A program made the position numbers and the translations under genes. Shown piece by piece: positions 10,437 through 22,838 of a stretch of 64,000 nucleotides of DNA (its first letter is position 1; every line of letters begins with the position of its first letter). Source of the stretch: Wallemia ichthyophaga EXF-994 (taxonomy: Eukaryota > Basidiomycota > Wallemiomycetes > Wallemiales > Wallemiaceae); contig NW_008806299.1 in NCBI RefSeq assembly GCF_000400465.1, positions 1 to 64,000 of the forward strand, read 5' to 3'. The notes beneath the pieces were generated by a model. It made no database searches and had not been told where the DNA came from. It saw only the letters and a list, made by a program, of their open reading frames with translations.

Positions 10437-12797
10437 ATGGAGAGAAATGCGGGGCATGAAGTGGAGAGGGAAAGACCAACGAGAGCGTGTGAGCTGAGCG
10501 TGAAGGGGTAATATTCCAATGCTTATGCAACTCCCCAGGTGATGGTTGCAGGTAAGCAGAGACTCTTATCTCAGCGCTGATCCTCACGATTTCCAGAAAG
10601 AAGAAGATCAAGTGGGCTCTGCCATTTCCGGTGATCTCCGCTGACAGTTTCTAGGTGCAATGGCCCTGTTAAATTCCCGGAGATTTGCAGCAATTGCAAG
10701 ACGTTCCACCTGGAGTGCTCATACAACGATCCAGCACCAAAGCGAGGATTCACAGTGGCCTACGTGCGCGAATTAGAACGCAAGGTGAGCTTTTATATCG
10801 CTTGTGCATCGCCGTCTCTCACGCTTTATAAGGTGTCGCTATACGAGGCATTAGTGGAGAGATTGGCGCCAGGGCGAAATTTGCACGAGGATGTGGAGAG
10901 TGTGGCGAGCACCACGGCTATTATGCCACCCAAGCGGAGACGGGTGGATTCGGACTCCGGTTTGAGTTCGTCCCTTGCAAGCACTCAGCTGGACACACCG
11001 TCCACTTCTTCCCTCCCGCAAAACCCTTCAAAAATAGGTCATGAAGATGACGAATTAGAGCATCCCAGCGACTCGGACGACGACAGTGGTCTTCACGAAG
11101 AACAGGAACACCGCTACTTCAGAGGTGTGAAGGGCATACTCAAGACGCTTAAGTCTTATTCTGCAGGCCCGTCTACACCCCCGCTTTCCACCCAGCAGAG
11201 ACCTGAATATTGGAGTCCGCACAAGCATCTCGAGGAAGACAGCTACATCGATCCATACTCAAATGAGGATTTTGGAGACGAGAGGCTGTACATGCTGCTG
11301 GTGGAGATATACTTCGAGAAAGTCAACAGCACTCTTCCGCTCCTCAACAAGAAGCGCTTTGTGGCAGAAGTGCGGCACAGGAAGCTGGAGAGAAAGTTCG
11401 CTAGCATACTTATACTCGTGTGTGCACTAGGTGCGCTCTACTGCGATGACCCCAGAGTTCTGAATCAGCCTGAACGATTTAGATTCTTGTCGGGAAGTAG
11501 CTTCCTCGCTACGTACAAAAGGAAATCACCCGATTACAGCTTGTCGGCTGCCACGCTGGAGGACATACAGGCACTCATTTTGCTTCAGATGTTCGTGCAG
11601 CGCTCTGCGCATCTCAAGAGCAGCTGGAACTTGAACGGTGCGGCGCTCGTCATTGCCGAGGACATGGGCCTGCACATGCAGCAGACGGACCTCGGAGATA
11701 ACGAGAGAGAAGCTCGCAATCGCGCTTTCTATTGCATATACCTCTTTGATAGGTCGCTTAGTGCAGCGTACGGCAGACGCATCCTCTTTAAGGACGAAAA
11801 TCTCAACCTGGAACTCCCCAAGCTGCTGCCGGAAGAGTGTGGAGCTGAAGAGGAGTACAGCGTGCTTTATTTTAATCACATGGTTAAGCTGTACAACATC
11901 CAGGGACAAATTACTCAGTCGCTGCACTCACTCAAAAACGCTAACGAGAAGGAGGATATCACCAAGGTCGTCGCGTGCATGAGTTCGAATTTGAATCGAT
12001 GGCTAGAGGACGTACCTGAAAAACTTAGGTATAAGGATGAGTGTACGAATGAACTCGTCTTTCAGCTGATGGGCAATCTTCGCATTGCATTTTTTAACAT
12101 ACAGATATTCATGTACAAGAACTTCGTTCCCCACCCGCACACGAAGAAGGTATCGAGATTCAAAATGCAGAGTTTGATGATATGCGCAAATGCTGCGCGT
12201 TCGCTACTCAGTATCTTCAACATCATGGAGCTGAAGAGATCTATCGTACAGAACTACATTGACGTAATGTTGAACTTGAGCGTGGGTGTATAGATCTACG
12301 GGATAAATAATTCTAACGACACTGCAAAGCCATTTAACGCTGTCGTCATACTGATACTCAGCGCATGTGAAAGCAGAAGATGCGGTCAAGATGACCAGAA
12401 CTCAGACCTCGAGTACATTGAAACAGGTGTGAATGTTCTGCGCAGGAGGGAATTTAGAGACATAGTAGCAGGAAAATCACTCGACGTTGTCTTGCACCTT
12501 ATAGAAGCATGCCAATTGCCGGTCGACACGACATCGAAAAGACGGCGGAGCAACGATATGCATTTTGCATGGCTCAAACCGATGACCGATATGAATAGCG
12601 TAGACAGCACGTCAGCATTGGATGATAGCGGCACGGAGCGGGATGACCAGCTGCTCCTAACGAACATGTTCAATCTTATGCAATCAAATCCAATAGACAG
12701 CACCTTCGATAGCACGTTCAATGACCTTGTCACACCCACGGACAATGCAGATCTCGAATGGAACGATTTTCTGACGTCGGTCTTTCAGAATCAGTGA
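10437..12797 (+). CDS. Zn2Cys6 transcription factor 1 with micro-exons
   Basis: Exons 10437-10488, 10539-10551 (13 nt), 10597-10611 (15 nt), 10655-10783, 10832-12281 and 12330-12797 give 708 aa. Only this splicing rebuilds a perfect binuclear zinc cluster: RACDGCRKKKIKCNGPVKFP followed by EICSNCKTFHLEC, spacing C-x2-C-x6-C-x9-C-x2-C-x6-C. A linker and short coiled coil (VRELERK/VSLYEALVERL) follow, then an acidic Ser-rich stretch and a fungal-specific middle homology region (YMLLVEIYFEKVNSTLPLLN, FYCIYLFDRSLSAAYGR). The fourth intron (10784-10831) is 48 nt without a stop, so retention would keep frame. It resembles regulators of carbon use; the target is unknown. An alpha-galactosidase gene precedes it on the same strand. 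Confidence 0.88.
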
Positions 12798-12912
12798 TTC
12801 TTAAATTTAATAACAAAACGTACAAAGCTTATAGATATAGATATAGATATGTAGAAAAGTGTATTTGATTTAAATACTTGAATTTCCTTTGCATCTCAAA
12901 TCTCTAGTGCAA

Positions 12913-13338
12913 TTACTGGGTCTTGTTCTTGACCTCGTTTGCGGCATCTGAAACCTTACCGGCGGCTTTGTTTGTGAGATCTTGAGCTTTGTCTTTGGTG
13001 CTTGAGGCTGCGTCTTCGACGTGCGGCTTAAGTTGTTCTGCAGTCTTAGTGGAGGCTTGCTTCGCCGCTGTGGCATTGCCTTGGACTTGCTCAGTTGCAC
13101 CCTCAGCGCCCTGCTTGGTTTGGTCGGCCAATTCGCTCCCTTTAGCAGATGTCCTGTCTCCTGCTGCCTTGGCGCCGTCTTTCATTGCCTCTGCTTGCTC
13201 AGCGGCTTTCTGCTTTTCGTCCTTGCCGAATACAGCTTGCTTCACATTGTCTGTTACAGAGAGGCGGGAAGTCGAGGTGGTGAAGGCTCTTGGCTTGCAT
13301 GCGCTGGTAAACTGTCTGGTAAATTGTCTAATGAACAT
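12913..13338 (-). CDS. LEA-like stress protein, probably mitochondrial
   Basis: 141 aa in one exon with an ATG start. The N-terminal 30 residues are rich in Arg, Phe, Ser and Thr with no acidic residue until position 30, typical of a mitochondrial presequence. The rest is highly charged, Ala/Lys/Gln/Thr-rich and predicted disordered or amphipathic helical, with recurring blocks such as EQAEAMKDGAKAAGDR and STKDKAQDLTNKAAGKVSDA, like group-3 LEA proteins that protect membranes and enzymes during water stress. Identification is by composition, not a catalytic motif. Confidence 0.7.
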   Translation of the reverse strand: MFIRQFTRQFTSACKPRAFTTSTSRLSVTDNVKQAVFGKDEKQKAAEQAEAMKDGAKAAGDRTSAKGSELADQTKQGAEGATEQVQGNATAAKQASTKTAEQLKPHVEDAASSTKDKAQDLTNKAAGKVSDAANEVKNKTQ

Positions 13339-13655
13339 TTTTTTCGAAGTGTCAATTCAACTTGCTAATTGGTGTATTAAATATTTTTTGGTGTAATCCA
13401 TTATGACGTTTTGTGTGACGACTTATATTCTTGTTTTGGATTTCTGCCTGATGTAAGAGTAGAAGGTGTTTGCTTTTTCGATTGGTGCAATAAATTTGCT
13501 TTCCCGTCCGTCGCTTAATCGCTTTCCGTGCGTTGAATTAAAGCAAATCCGCGCACTTACACTCCCCCCATTTTACTCCAAAAGCCCTTTACATCGGCAC
13601 AGATGTCTCTCTTAGTTTTCGCCTTTTAAATTCATTTGTAACATTAATTTACGCG

Positions 13656-13769
13656 CCCCTTGCATCTTGAAACATCATCCGTCTTTCTCAAGCCCCTCAT
13701 TCCACATAATACCTCCCCAACGTGGACTGTAACGAAAGGTCAGTGCTGAGAGCTCCTTAAGTATAAATT
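13656..13769. promoter_or_regulatory. Shared divergent promoter with STRE-like sites and TATA box
   Basis: Two CCCCT stress-response-element cores (13656-13660 and 13693-13697) and a GTATAAATT box (13761-13769) lie between the LEA-like gene (start 13338, minus) and the secreted HsbA-like gene (start 13833, plus). The TATA box is about 65 bp upstream of the latter. STRE cores are short and occur by chance, so this is suggestive only. Confidence 0.3.
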
Positions 13770-13832
13770 CGATCTATTTCCTCTTTTATTTGTATCAACA
13801 ACAAGCCACACACTAGTTACAAAATTTCACAA

Positions 13833-14628
13833 ATGTTCAAGACTCTTTTAGCAATTGCTTCAGTCGCAGGTTAGTGTACTAGAGAGCTCTCTAAACGCAA
13901 AGTAACATCCGCTAGCATTGATTGTTGCCGCACCACTCCCAAGCCAGCCGGCTGATCAGGTATCACAACTCGACGACGGTTTCGGCCACATCGAGAACAT
14001 CATCAACCACAAGAGAACGTGGTCAACTTTTGATGCAGTAAATAATCTCGGCACGTCCGAAGACTTTACTCACGCAATGTCCGGCTTCGAGCAGCTCGAC
14101 AACAAGCTTAAAACGGACAGCGCTGAGTCCTGCGTCGAGTGGACTACTGGATTAGTCGACCAACTAAGAATAGCAGTCAAGGGCTGCGTCGACAACATAA
14201 ACGCGTCGGACCAAAGCAACATCCAAGCAAACGGTGACGCAATTGCGGGGCTTTTAGCCAGCGATCTTGGTCTCTTGGTTGAGAGGTCCGCACCAAAATT
14301 AGATGCACTCCTCAAGTCCAATGTTGATGTCGCACGTTTGGTGCAACCACTCGACGTCGAAATCAAGGCGCTTTTGGATTTACTCAATGGCCTCATCCCA
14401 GACTTTAGTGTCAGAATTGTTACCCAATTAAGAGCATCAGGCTACTACGAGATTTCAACACTTCTTTATGCTCTTTTCCAAGGCCACGTCGGTGGTTTCT
14501 TGTCAGGACTTGTCGCTAATGTGGGCGGTGTGCTCGGCAGTGTCCTCAACATTCTCAGTCTCGGTGGTGGAATTCGAATTGGTGGTGGCTTACTTGGTGG
14601 TGGTGTCGGTATTGGCATTCAATTATAA
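13833..14628 (+). CDS. Secreted HsbA-like cell-surface protein
   Basis: Exons 13833-13869 and 13916-14628 give 249 aa. The spliced N-terminus is a clear signal peptide (MFKTLLAIASVAALIVAAPL). The body is predominantly helical with two Cys, resembling fungal hydrophobic-surface-binding / cell-wall galactomannoprotein families. The last 45 residues are Gly/Leu/Ile-rich (SLGGGIRIGGGLLGGGVGI), which may anchor or self-associate. The 46-nt intron inside the signal peptide is phase 1. The family assignment is by general pattern, so moderate. Confidence 0.55.
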
Positions 14629-15374
14629 TTACTATAATTTCAACACTGGACAATTTCTTGTAACTATGTAGCCCAATACACGCTCGTTAATAACATTCCA
14701 ATGTCATTCCTGTGAAAGGTGGCATGCAGTGAAATGTAGTACATCAGTCTGGTTATGAAGATACTGTCATTAATAACCATCTCTACGCTCTGCAATTGTA
14801 AATAAAGACTTGAGAGAAAAAGCTTAGACTAAAGATGAGACACCAGATGTGTTTGCAGTTCCACTTCCTCAATTGCTAGACGCTGGCGTGAACTTGAGTA
14901 GGTGAAGCATTTTGCTTCATTTATGCTAAATAGACTTTAGACGCGGGTAACTTGGAAGCACCCGTCAATGGAGGATTAGTTGACAATTTACTCGGAAACT
15001 TGACATATTAGATGGATATTCTCATTTTAGGTGTAAAGTTACCAAGATAATCATTCATGTACACATTTTTATCAGCTTTAGTAAAATACGCGCGCCGGAA
15101 AAGCTGTCTCTGTTCAAATGCCAGTGTCTCACATCTGCATATGTAATGATTAAAGTAAAATCCTCACTTGCAAACGTTATTTAATAAACTTTCCTAAAAG
15201 TAAATTTTCACGTTTCCGGGTATCTCGAATAACAACACTTCTATGAAGTTTTACCACTCCAATGCATGCGTCAGGCTGACGTTAGGAACTAAAACTTAGA
15301 AAGCCACAATGTAACTGATGACTTTAACTTCCGAAACTCTGCAACTCTGCTGGGTCTAGTTTTGCGACCCAAAG
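14629..15374. other. Intergenic region
   Basis: About 750 bp, AT-rich, no gene seen on either strand. Confidence 0.6.
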
Positions 15375-15874
15375 ATGCGATCTCCAGCATCCATTTTCGA
15401 CGAGCTGGTATCAAGAACGCCTCTATTGACGCCTGAAGTTATTCATCGACCGCCACTTTGTGCTGCAATAGATGGTGTTGAATCGGCTCATATCAGGTGT
15501 AGTAAGTCTAGTATACGTGATCGCGTCTGTCTCATCAATAGATTCTAGTACTTCAACTCCTTAATGACGATTTCCAGGGATGCCAAGAGACGATATCGCT
15601 ATATCATGGCAATGATAATCTGTTAAAGTACATGAAAGCAGTGTGTTTGAGAAGAATGCTCGATTTTGAAGCCTCTTTCGCCTTATTTGAGGAGCTGCAC
15701 AAAGAAAAATACCCCCTAATAGATGAAATCTATAAGCGGCCACTCACGTATAATAAATTCCTAGATAAAGTAGTCGAATTGGAAATTAGAGATAATAACG
15801 CTATGCGTTACAATCTGGAAGCCATACAATTCTCAGAACTGAAAATACTGTACAAGCACGCCTTATTAGCTTAA
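15375..15874 (+). CDS. Uncharacterised small helical protein A
   Basis: I do not recognise this family. Exons 15375-15501 and 15549-15874 give 150 aa (47-nt intron with a GTAAGT donor, phase 1). The C-terminal part is clearly homologous to the gene at 31.8 kb: here ILQLLNDDFQGCQETIS, CLRRMLDFEASFALF, YPLIDEIYKR and IQFSELKILYKHA; there ILYLFNDDLDNAIRTAS, ALRRRLDTDSLKVF, FPLLERVYNH and IQLNELKLLYEYA. Both first exons are exactly 127 nt and end IR(C/A). The protein is charged, helical, without signal peptide or membrane segment. Matching intron position and phase in diverged copies argue that both are real genes. Confidence 0.72.
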
Positions 15875-15954
15875 GATGATGTAATTAATTGTCACCAATT
15901 TTACGATTTCAAGATTACCTCTAATCAAATCTCGGTCTCCGGTCTTCTCTAACG

Positions 15955-16953
15955 ATGGACGTGCTAAGCGTGATCAAAGAGTACAGCCCGGTTTTGCTGG
16001 CTATTTCTAAATATGCAGTGGTTGTGATTTTGGCACTCAATTTCAATTCATTTCCCCTCGTTTGGCATTTCCGAACGTTTGGTCGAGTCTACTGGCACAG
16101 TTTCTTTGAGGATCATAACAAATCTGTTGGGATAAACCCATTTAAGACGGTCTCTACAACTAAGTTTAGGGCTACGATGGATGACTGTGACGCCTTCGGC
16201 TTTCATCTATCAAACAGTTCCTACGCCAAAAACCTCGACACAGCTCGATTGGATGCCTGGACAACTCTTAACTTTAGATTATTCAAGGAGGCTAAGATTT
16301 GGACGCCTTTGGGTGCTTCAACCTACTACTTCATCAAGGAGATCCCATTTGGAAAGAAGTATGAAATTAAGGTTGGTGCTGCTGGCATTTCTGTTTTTAT
16401 CTTCTAACATATGCAGACATCTATTGGCGCCTACGAGAATGACAAGTGGTACTACTTTTTAAGCAAATTCGTTTCGAAGAAATCAAAAAAGGCGGCTCAA
16501 AAATCTTCCAACGGTAACCCCACTCACTTGGCTACTGCTGGCTCTCACGCTCTTTCACCGGAAGCTGCTTCAGGAACCTCGACTCCATTGTCAACATCAA
16601 AAGACGCCGCTCAAAACAACTTGATTGCACAGGCCTACAATGAGCTCGAATCGGATGAAGAACTCAATTGCGTTGCTATTACTCAGTACTGTTACAAGTG
16701 CGGAAGAATGACTATACCACCACCAATAGCGTTAGGGTTAGCTGGATTAGGAGAACATGGAAAGAAGAATCATGCAATTTTTGAAAAGTTAGTCAAGGAG
16801 CGCAAACTCAAAGATTACGCCAAAAGTGGTTTCAAGGATGGTGCATTCGGTGATATCGAGTTGAACATCAATGATTTGGAAGTTGTCAATGCGCAACGCA
16901 TCGCACCTTACAAAGTGTTCAATGAGTCTTTATCTGCTTTCAAGTCTCACTAG
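15955..16953 (+). CDS. Membrane-anchored thioesterase-like protein
   Basis: Exons 15955-16371 and 16417-16953 give 317 aa. One N-terminal hydrophobic segment (KYAVVVILALNFNSFPLVWH) precedes a region resembling the hotdog thioesterase-like (THEM6/Al1-type) family: DDCDAFGFHLSNSSYAKNLD is the typical start of that fold, followed by RLFKEAKIWTPLGASTYYFI. A Lys/Ser-rich insertion (KKSKKAAQKSSNG) interrupts the C-terminal half. The intron has a CTAAC branch and a GCAG acceptor. Substrate unknown. Confidence 0.62.
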
Positions 16954-17347
16954 ATTTTTCATTTCATGTCACCACTAATTCTGTAGATAATGCTTGCTTA
17001 TTTAGGTTCTTTGAGACATACGGGTACTTCTTTTTTTCTCTCTGAAAGTTGTGAGATTTAATGGACTGCTCAACAATGAAGATGGCTCGATACAGCTCTT
17101 TCGAAGACAAAAGCACCGAATTGTTTAGCAGAAATAATGTATCGAAAAATAAGGCCATTATTTAGACCATCTGCTCACCCATGCCCTACTCGGCCAGTTT
17201 TTTATTTATTTATATTTACTCATTAATCAATGTCTGAAATCAACAAATACCAATGAACCCATTAATTTATTAGTACACGTGAACCCTATAAATACACCCG
17301 AGTAAAACCAAATATGTGAACTAAACACTTTTCGTTTTCTTCACCTC
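16954..17347. other. Convergent intergenic region
   Basis: About 390 bp between the thioesterase-like gene and phytochrome 1, which converge. No gene seen. Confidence 0.6.
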
Positions 17348-20300
17348 TCACTGGAGGTCTCGTAAAAAACCACCCTTCTCGAAACTCTCAGTTGAGTTTT
17401 CGCTGTATATGCCGTTGACATATTTATCCTTGTCAATCAAACCTGCAATCAATCTGTTGTTCAACAAGTCAAAGTTGATTGGCTTGGTGAAGAAGGCTGA
17501 TGAGTAAATTAGTTAAGGCAACATCCATCAGCTATCAACTCACCATCAAATCCACACTCTATCAATGCGTCGTGATCATTTGGTGATATAGATGCAGATA
17601 CTGCAAAAATTGGTATTCTTTTGTTAATGCGATGCCAATTACGGCCTTTAACTTTTCCGGCTTTCTCCGCTTGTCTTATGCTTTCGCATGAATTGTAACC
17701 GTCCTTTATGGGCATCATGAGATCCATCAAGACCACATCAAAGCCTTTTTCGTCGTTTATTACAGCTTCTGCACCTGCTTCACCATTGTTTGCCAGCTCA
17801 ACTGTGCAGCTGTCACCCTTGGATAGCTTCTTCTTCAGTATATTGCGATTGATTGGATCATCGTCAATATAGATCACTCTGGCTGGAATTTCTGGTATAA
17901 CATTGTCATCCTCATGCACTTCTTCGTGCTCCTTATCTTCCATTATCACATCACTCTTGCTATTAACAGTTTCGGTATCTGCCACCCTCAAGCCCTCGAT
18001 ACCCTCACTGACTGAATGTATATCGTTTTGCGGTATGGAAGTTGAACGTCCAGGAGCAGCCTTGATTGGAAAAGCGCTATCTTGAACTTGAAATCTACCT
18101 TTTCTTGAACGCCTCTTAGCTTTTGTGCTACTGCTTCCGCTGTCACCACTGCTACTGGCACTCTTGCTTCCGCCAATACTTTGGTCAGAATCACCAGGGC
18201 GTGCCCTTTGTGGAATTTTTTGTGCAGTGGATGATTCAGAATTCTTTGTCAGACCGGATCCTGAAGACGATGGTGCTAAGGCTTCAACAAACGAGTCAAG
18301 CTCACTTCTTTGTTGTAAGTCTTTTCCAATCGTTTGAACTTCATCACTTGTGACAGTATCCCCTTCTGTTTGAGGAGCTTTGTTTCGGTATTTGATTCGC
18401 ACTGAACGCTCAGAGAGATCAGAGCTACCAGGGTTTGAAGCACTCTAGAAATGATGTTAGATAAGAATATCACCTAGATCCATCTACCCACCTCTAAAGT
18501 CGCCTTATCTGGTAGATTAAAAGGAAGAATTGCTGTGAATACGCTACCTTTTCCAGGCTCGGATGAACACTTCAACTGTCCGTCAAGTTGCTCTATGGCT
18601 CTAGCACACGATGCCAAACCGAGTCCCAAATTAATATCGGATCCATCACTGCCTCCGCTTTCTGTTAATTGAAAATCAACCTTTTCGAATCCTGTAAACA
18701 AAGCTTCAAGCTTTTGCTTTTTTATGCCGACACCTTCGTCTTGAACAGTGAGTGCAATGTTTGCTCTATTAGACTCCTTATCTAGTTCATTGAGGCCGAC
18801 GAAAATATTACCGCCATCTTTATTGTATTTTACTGCATTGCTTATGAGAGATGTCAATATGGTACGAAGCTGTAGCATGTTAGCATTGCTTGTTCTAACA
18901 AGTTATCACCCGCCTTTCTATGATCGCTAATGACATGAGAGTGAATATGCTTGACATTCACTTTGAGATTGAGACTACGTCTCTCCACTTCTTGTTTAAA
19001 TTCCTGCACAGTTTCAGAAACAAGATGTTTCAAGTGAACTGGCTCATTGAAAAGCACCTCCTGACCAGAATCAACCTTTGTAAGATCAAGTAGATCATTG
19101 ATTGTGAATAACAAACTCTTTGATGCATCTCTGCTGCGTGTCAAGTTTTCTCTCGTTTCGTTGTCAAGATTGCCTTCCAATGCCAATTCAACGTAATTTA
19201 TTATGTGATTGAGAGGAGTTCTGACTTCATGTGAGGCATTCGATAGCAAAATACGAGACAGGTGACTGGTTTTGCTGAGTTCAGTCTTTTGCCTCCATAT
19301 CTCGATAAATTTACCATAAACAACCGCAAGTACACCTGCAGTCTCGAGCTGCTCGTCTTCCCATTGCTTCGCGGACATCATAACCTCTTCTGTCCACTTT
19401 TTAAAGCTTGCTCTTGGTTGTAAAGAAATATTCTTGTTCTTATTAGGATTTCCTGCCCATGACACTGACGACATTTCACCTCTTCTCAAGAAGCAGATAA
19501 AGTCTTCAGTAGTTTTAGAAAGGGGTATGTAAAGTAATCCAGCTATAGATCCGATTGAGCTGCTTGCCTCTAGTTCAGGAAAGTTTTTGTTTATGTTGTT
19601 TGTATAAATCATTTGCTCAAATCTTTGCATTCGCAAAAACTCTCCAATTGCTATAACTTCTCTACTACGATTCATATCGCCTAGAATTTTCATTGTGTCT
19701 CCAATAGACAAAAGCCCATAATCCGCATCAAAGACACTAAGTAAATCAAGTGCTGTAGATGCTATGTAACCACCAGGGTGAGTTTCTGATGGAACTGTGG
19801 ATATCAACTTTCTTGATTGAAGTCGGCGTGTGTATGCCAGCCTCTCTACGTTACGTGAAATAGAGTCTGAAAGTAGCTTGAGAACTTGCAACATTGGGAA
19901 TGTTACACGCATTCCATTATCACCGCTACTATGACACGCTACCAGACCGTAAAGCTGACCAAATACTACTATACTGATTGAGAGTGAGGCTCTGACATTC
20001 ATGTTTCCGAGATATTTGATGTGTATTGGCGACATTGCTCGAAGAGAACAATTGGACATATCTAAAGGATATGCTAAATCTATACCATCGCGAACGACCA
20101 TTCTTGCAGTAAGCTTATCTCTATCGTATAACTGACGAACTTTGTTTCTCTTGTAGAGATCGCGCGCTTGTGCGGGGATGTCAGATGAAGGAAAGTTTAA
20201 GCCATGATAGAGATCCTTCATCCTTTGCCAGTCAACTAGTTCGGCGACAACCTTGCCGTTGTACTCAGGGTCAAATTGATACAACATTATTCTGTGAAAC

Positions 20301-22369
20301 TGAGTCAAATCCTTGACCATACCAACAGTGACATCGAAAAGCTGTTGGACATCATTAACGGAGCTAAGCTGCTCATTTATCTCTCCCAACAAGCCAACAA
20401 TATCTAATGATGACAGACTACCTGGCATATTCATGCTTCTTTGAACTTTCGATCTAGCTTGTGCACGTCTATGTGACTTTCGACGCTTCTCGGCTGCTTC
20501 TTCATCCTCATTTGCTTGATTAGCGTTTTCAAGTAAGGTTGCGACCCTTTGACGTGTTTCGTGAGTACGTTCGGCCTTTCTTATTCTCGCAAGAGTTTTA
20601 AGCGGCCTGTGATATGGAGTTGTGCTACGACGAATATCTTCAATAGAAACATCGTCGTTACCGTGAGATGCATCAACTGCTTCATTTGTCATGCGCGTTT
20701 GCTGACGATGTCTTTTTTCATCTTTAAATTTATTGCCTTCACCTGGCACTGCATGTACGGTTTCACTAGATTGCGTGGTCCCAGTATTGCCACCTTTCCC
20801 AGAATTAGAGGTCAAAGCCGCAGTCGTAGAGCCCGTATCATGGGTAACACCGGATGATGGATTTTTTCCGCTTGAGCTAAGATTGAGATCTAAAGACTCG
20901 GCTGGTTTTGCGTCTCTGGCATCAAATTCTTTCGGTAATTTGGAAACTTCATCTACATATGCAGGGTATTTGAGCGATACGATCGGTTCAAACTCTAATA
21001 TGTAAAATCCTTGTCTGCCAAACACCTCTTCAGGAGGTGGATAGTGTTTATTGAGAGGTGGTGGTAGTTCTGGTTTGTGAACAGCACTATCAAATTCGTA
21101 AGATTGTAATAAGAGCTTGGGTACCATACTCACCACCAACAAGTCCAGACCTTGTTATGATTACTTTCGTCAGAGAAAGCACTGTCGCTGTACTGATCTT
21201 GTAAGTTAATATCCCCACGGCCACTGACAGCAAACACTTGAGCTTTGTCTTTTTCAAAAACCCCAGAACTATCGGATCCGGAATCATCCACAACAGCCAA
21301 ATCGAAGAGAATGTCTCTCATTTTTAATCTGCTGTCATTGTCGAGGATGTTGGTAAAACAATTTAGGGAGAAGAGGAATTCTGGCGAACAGCCAATAATG
21401 TCAGGACAATTTTCTGATGCTTGACGGACGATGGAGTTGCCATTGTCGTCATTTTGTAGCACAATCATAGCTCCGAATGGCTGAATTGCACCAGGCCTAC
21501 TGATTGGTTCGTCCTCACACTTTTTCATCTTTGAGTTGTGGTGTGTGATCAAGTAGAATTCACCGTTCTCTTCGTAATATTGGAATCGCCTCGTAGTTGG
21601 TAGAGGTGATTCTTCATCCGCCAATGAATTAATGGATGATTCACCTTCACTTTGATCAATTGGAATTTCATTTATAGGAATTGATGGTTTATTGAGATTA
21701 TTTGCTTTAGATAGCTTATCTTTGTGTATGTCCATTGCTTCCGCTGCAGTAGAAGGTTGTTTCTGAAACATATGTAAATATTAAGCAGCTTGACTATTTA
21801 TAACTCACCCTAGTACCATCCTCATCGCTTCTGCTGCCAGAAGAGTTCGAATCTCCCATATCTTCCATTTTAGTGGCAATGTGGTCACGCTCACGCATTT
21901 CCTCTTCTTCCTTAGTGGGACCTGCGCTATCATCAGCACCATTAGAAAGACTTGTGCTTGATAATTGAGCCTGCATTTCCTCATCTTCTGGCAAAGGCTG
22001 ATTCGGATCATTGAGATGAACATTTCTGTCAATACCCCTTGGGACCGACCTCGGCTGGCTAACTGAGGAGCTGACTTTCTCATTTTCAGCTTTGCGTCTA
22101 TCGAAATTTGCGTGATTTGCAGTTGGTGAAGTTGGCTGCTGGGTTGGAGCGCAGTCGTTTTTGCTCTCCTCTTGGATGAAATCCTTGCTCGTATTGTTAC
22201 TGTCGCTGGCAATGCTCGATTGAAGATCCCAGTCCTGCTCACCTCGCGCTGAGCTAGCTTCGGCGTCAGCGTGAGATGCACTGGGCGCAGAGCTTAGAGA
22301 CAACGTCGAAGTAGTTCTATTAAAGACGCTGCGTACGGGAAATACGAATTCCCCTTCGCTATCGCCCAT
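17348..22369 (-). CDS. Phytochrome hybrid histidine kinase 1
   Basis: Red/far-red light (and, in some fungi, temperature) sensor. Exons on the minus strand: 21809-22369, 21134-21762, 18914-21086, 18492-18869, 17544-18444, 17348-17496 (1596 aa). Order: Ser/acidic N-extension; PAS with the biliverdin-attachment Cys (about residue 269, KKCEDEPISRPGAIQPFG); GAF with FPSSDIPAQAR; PHY with the PRASF tongue motif (about 954-958); HisKA with phospho-acceptor His about 1016 (SHEVRTPLNH); HATPase (ISNAVKYN, DEGVGI, NLGLGL); receiver domain with Asp about 1488 (VVLMDLMMP) and FFTKPIN. All phosphorelay residues are kept. The intron at 18870-18913 fits only a GC-AG splice (AAAG|GC). It is the downstream copy of a head-to-tail pair. 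Confidence 0.95.
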
Positions 22370-22838
22370 GCTGAATTTCGACTTTATTTATTTCCCGACT
22401 TTTTAGGTGATGGTGGCGACGTAAATCTTGGACGAAGATCGTTGGAGTGATCGTCGGCGATACGTAAGAAGTAAATTTTGTGATCAATGCGTGTATAGTT
22501 TACAATATAGATAGAAATACAGCGAATTGTAATCACGTGTTCTTTCATCCGACCGTACTGCGTATGTGTGCTGTCAAGCCAAAGTCGAAAAGACCCTCAC
22601 GAGGCTTTTCATAGGTGAGAGGATGTTAAGACTTCCTCAGTGACGTCTAGCTTGTGGCATTTGGCGTATAATGTTTTTTCTTGGGTGCTCAAGTTCCTGA
22701 GCTCCTATGCCTGGTAGAATTACCTTCAATCTACATAAGCAATACTATGCACATTTATTACACCCAGAGTATACAAAAAGAAATACTACAATAAAACCCG
22801 CAAACAAAATATAATTAGTTATTGAAATTTCTTGGAAA
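22370..22838. other. Intergenic region between the two phytochrome genes
   Basis: About 470 bp; serves as 3' flank of phytochrome 2 and promoter of phytochrome 1. No gene. Confidence 0.6.
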
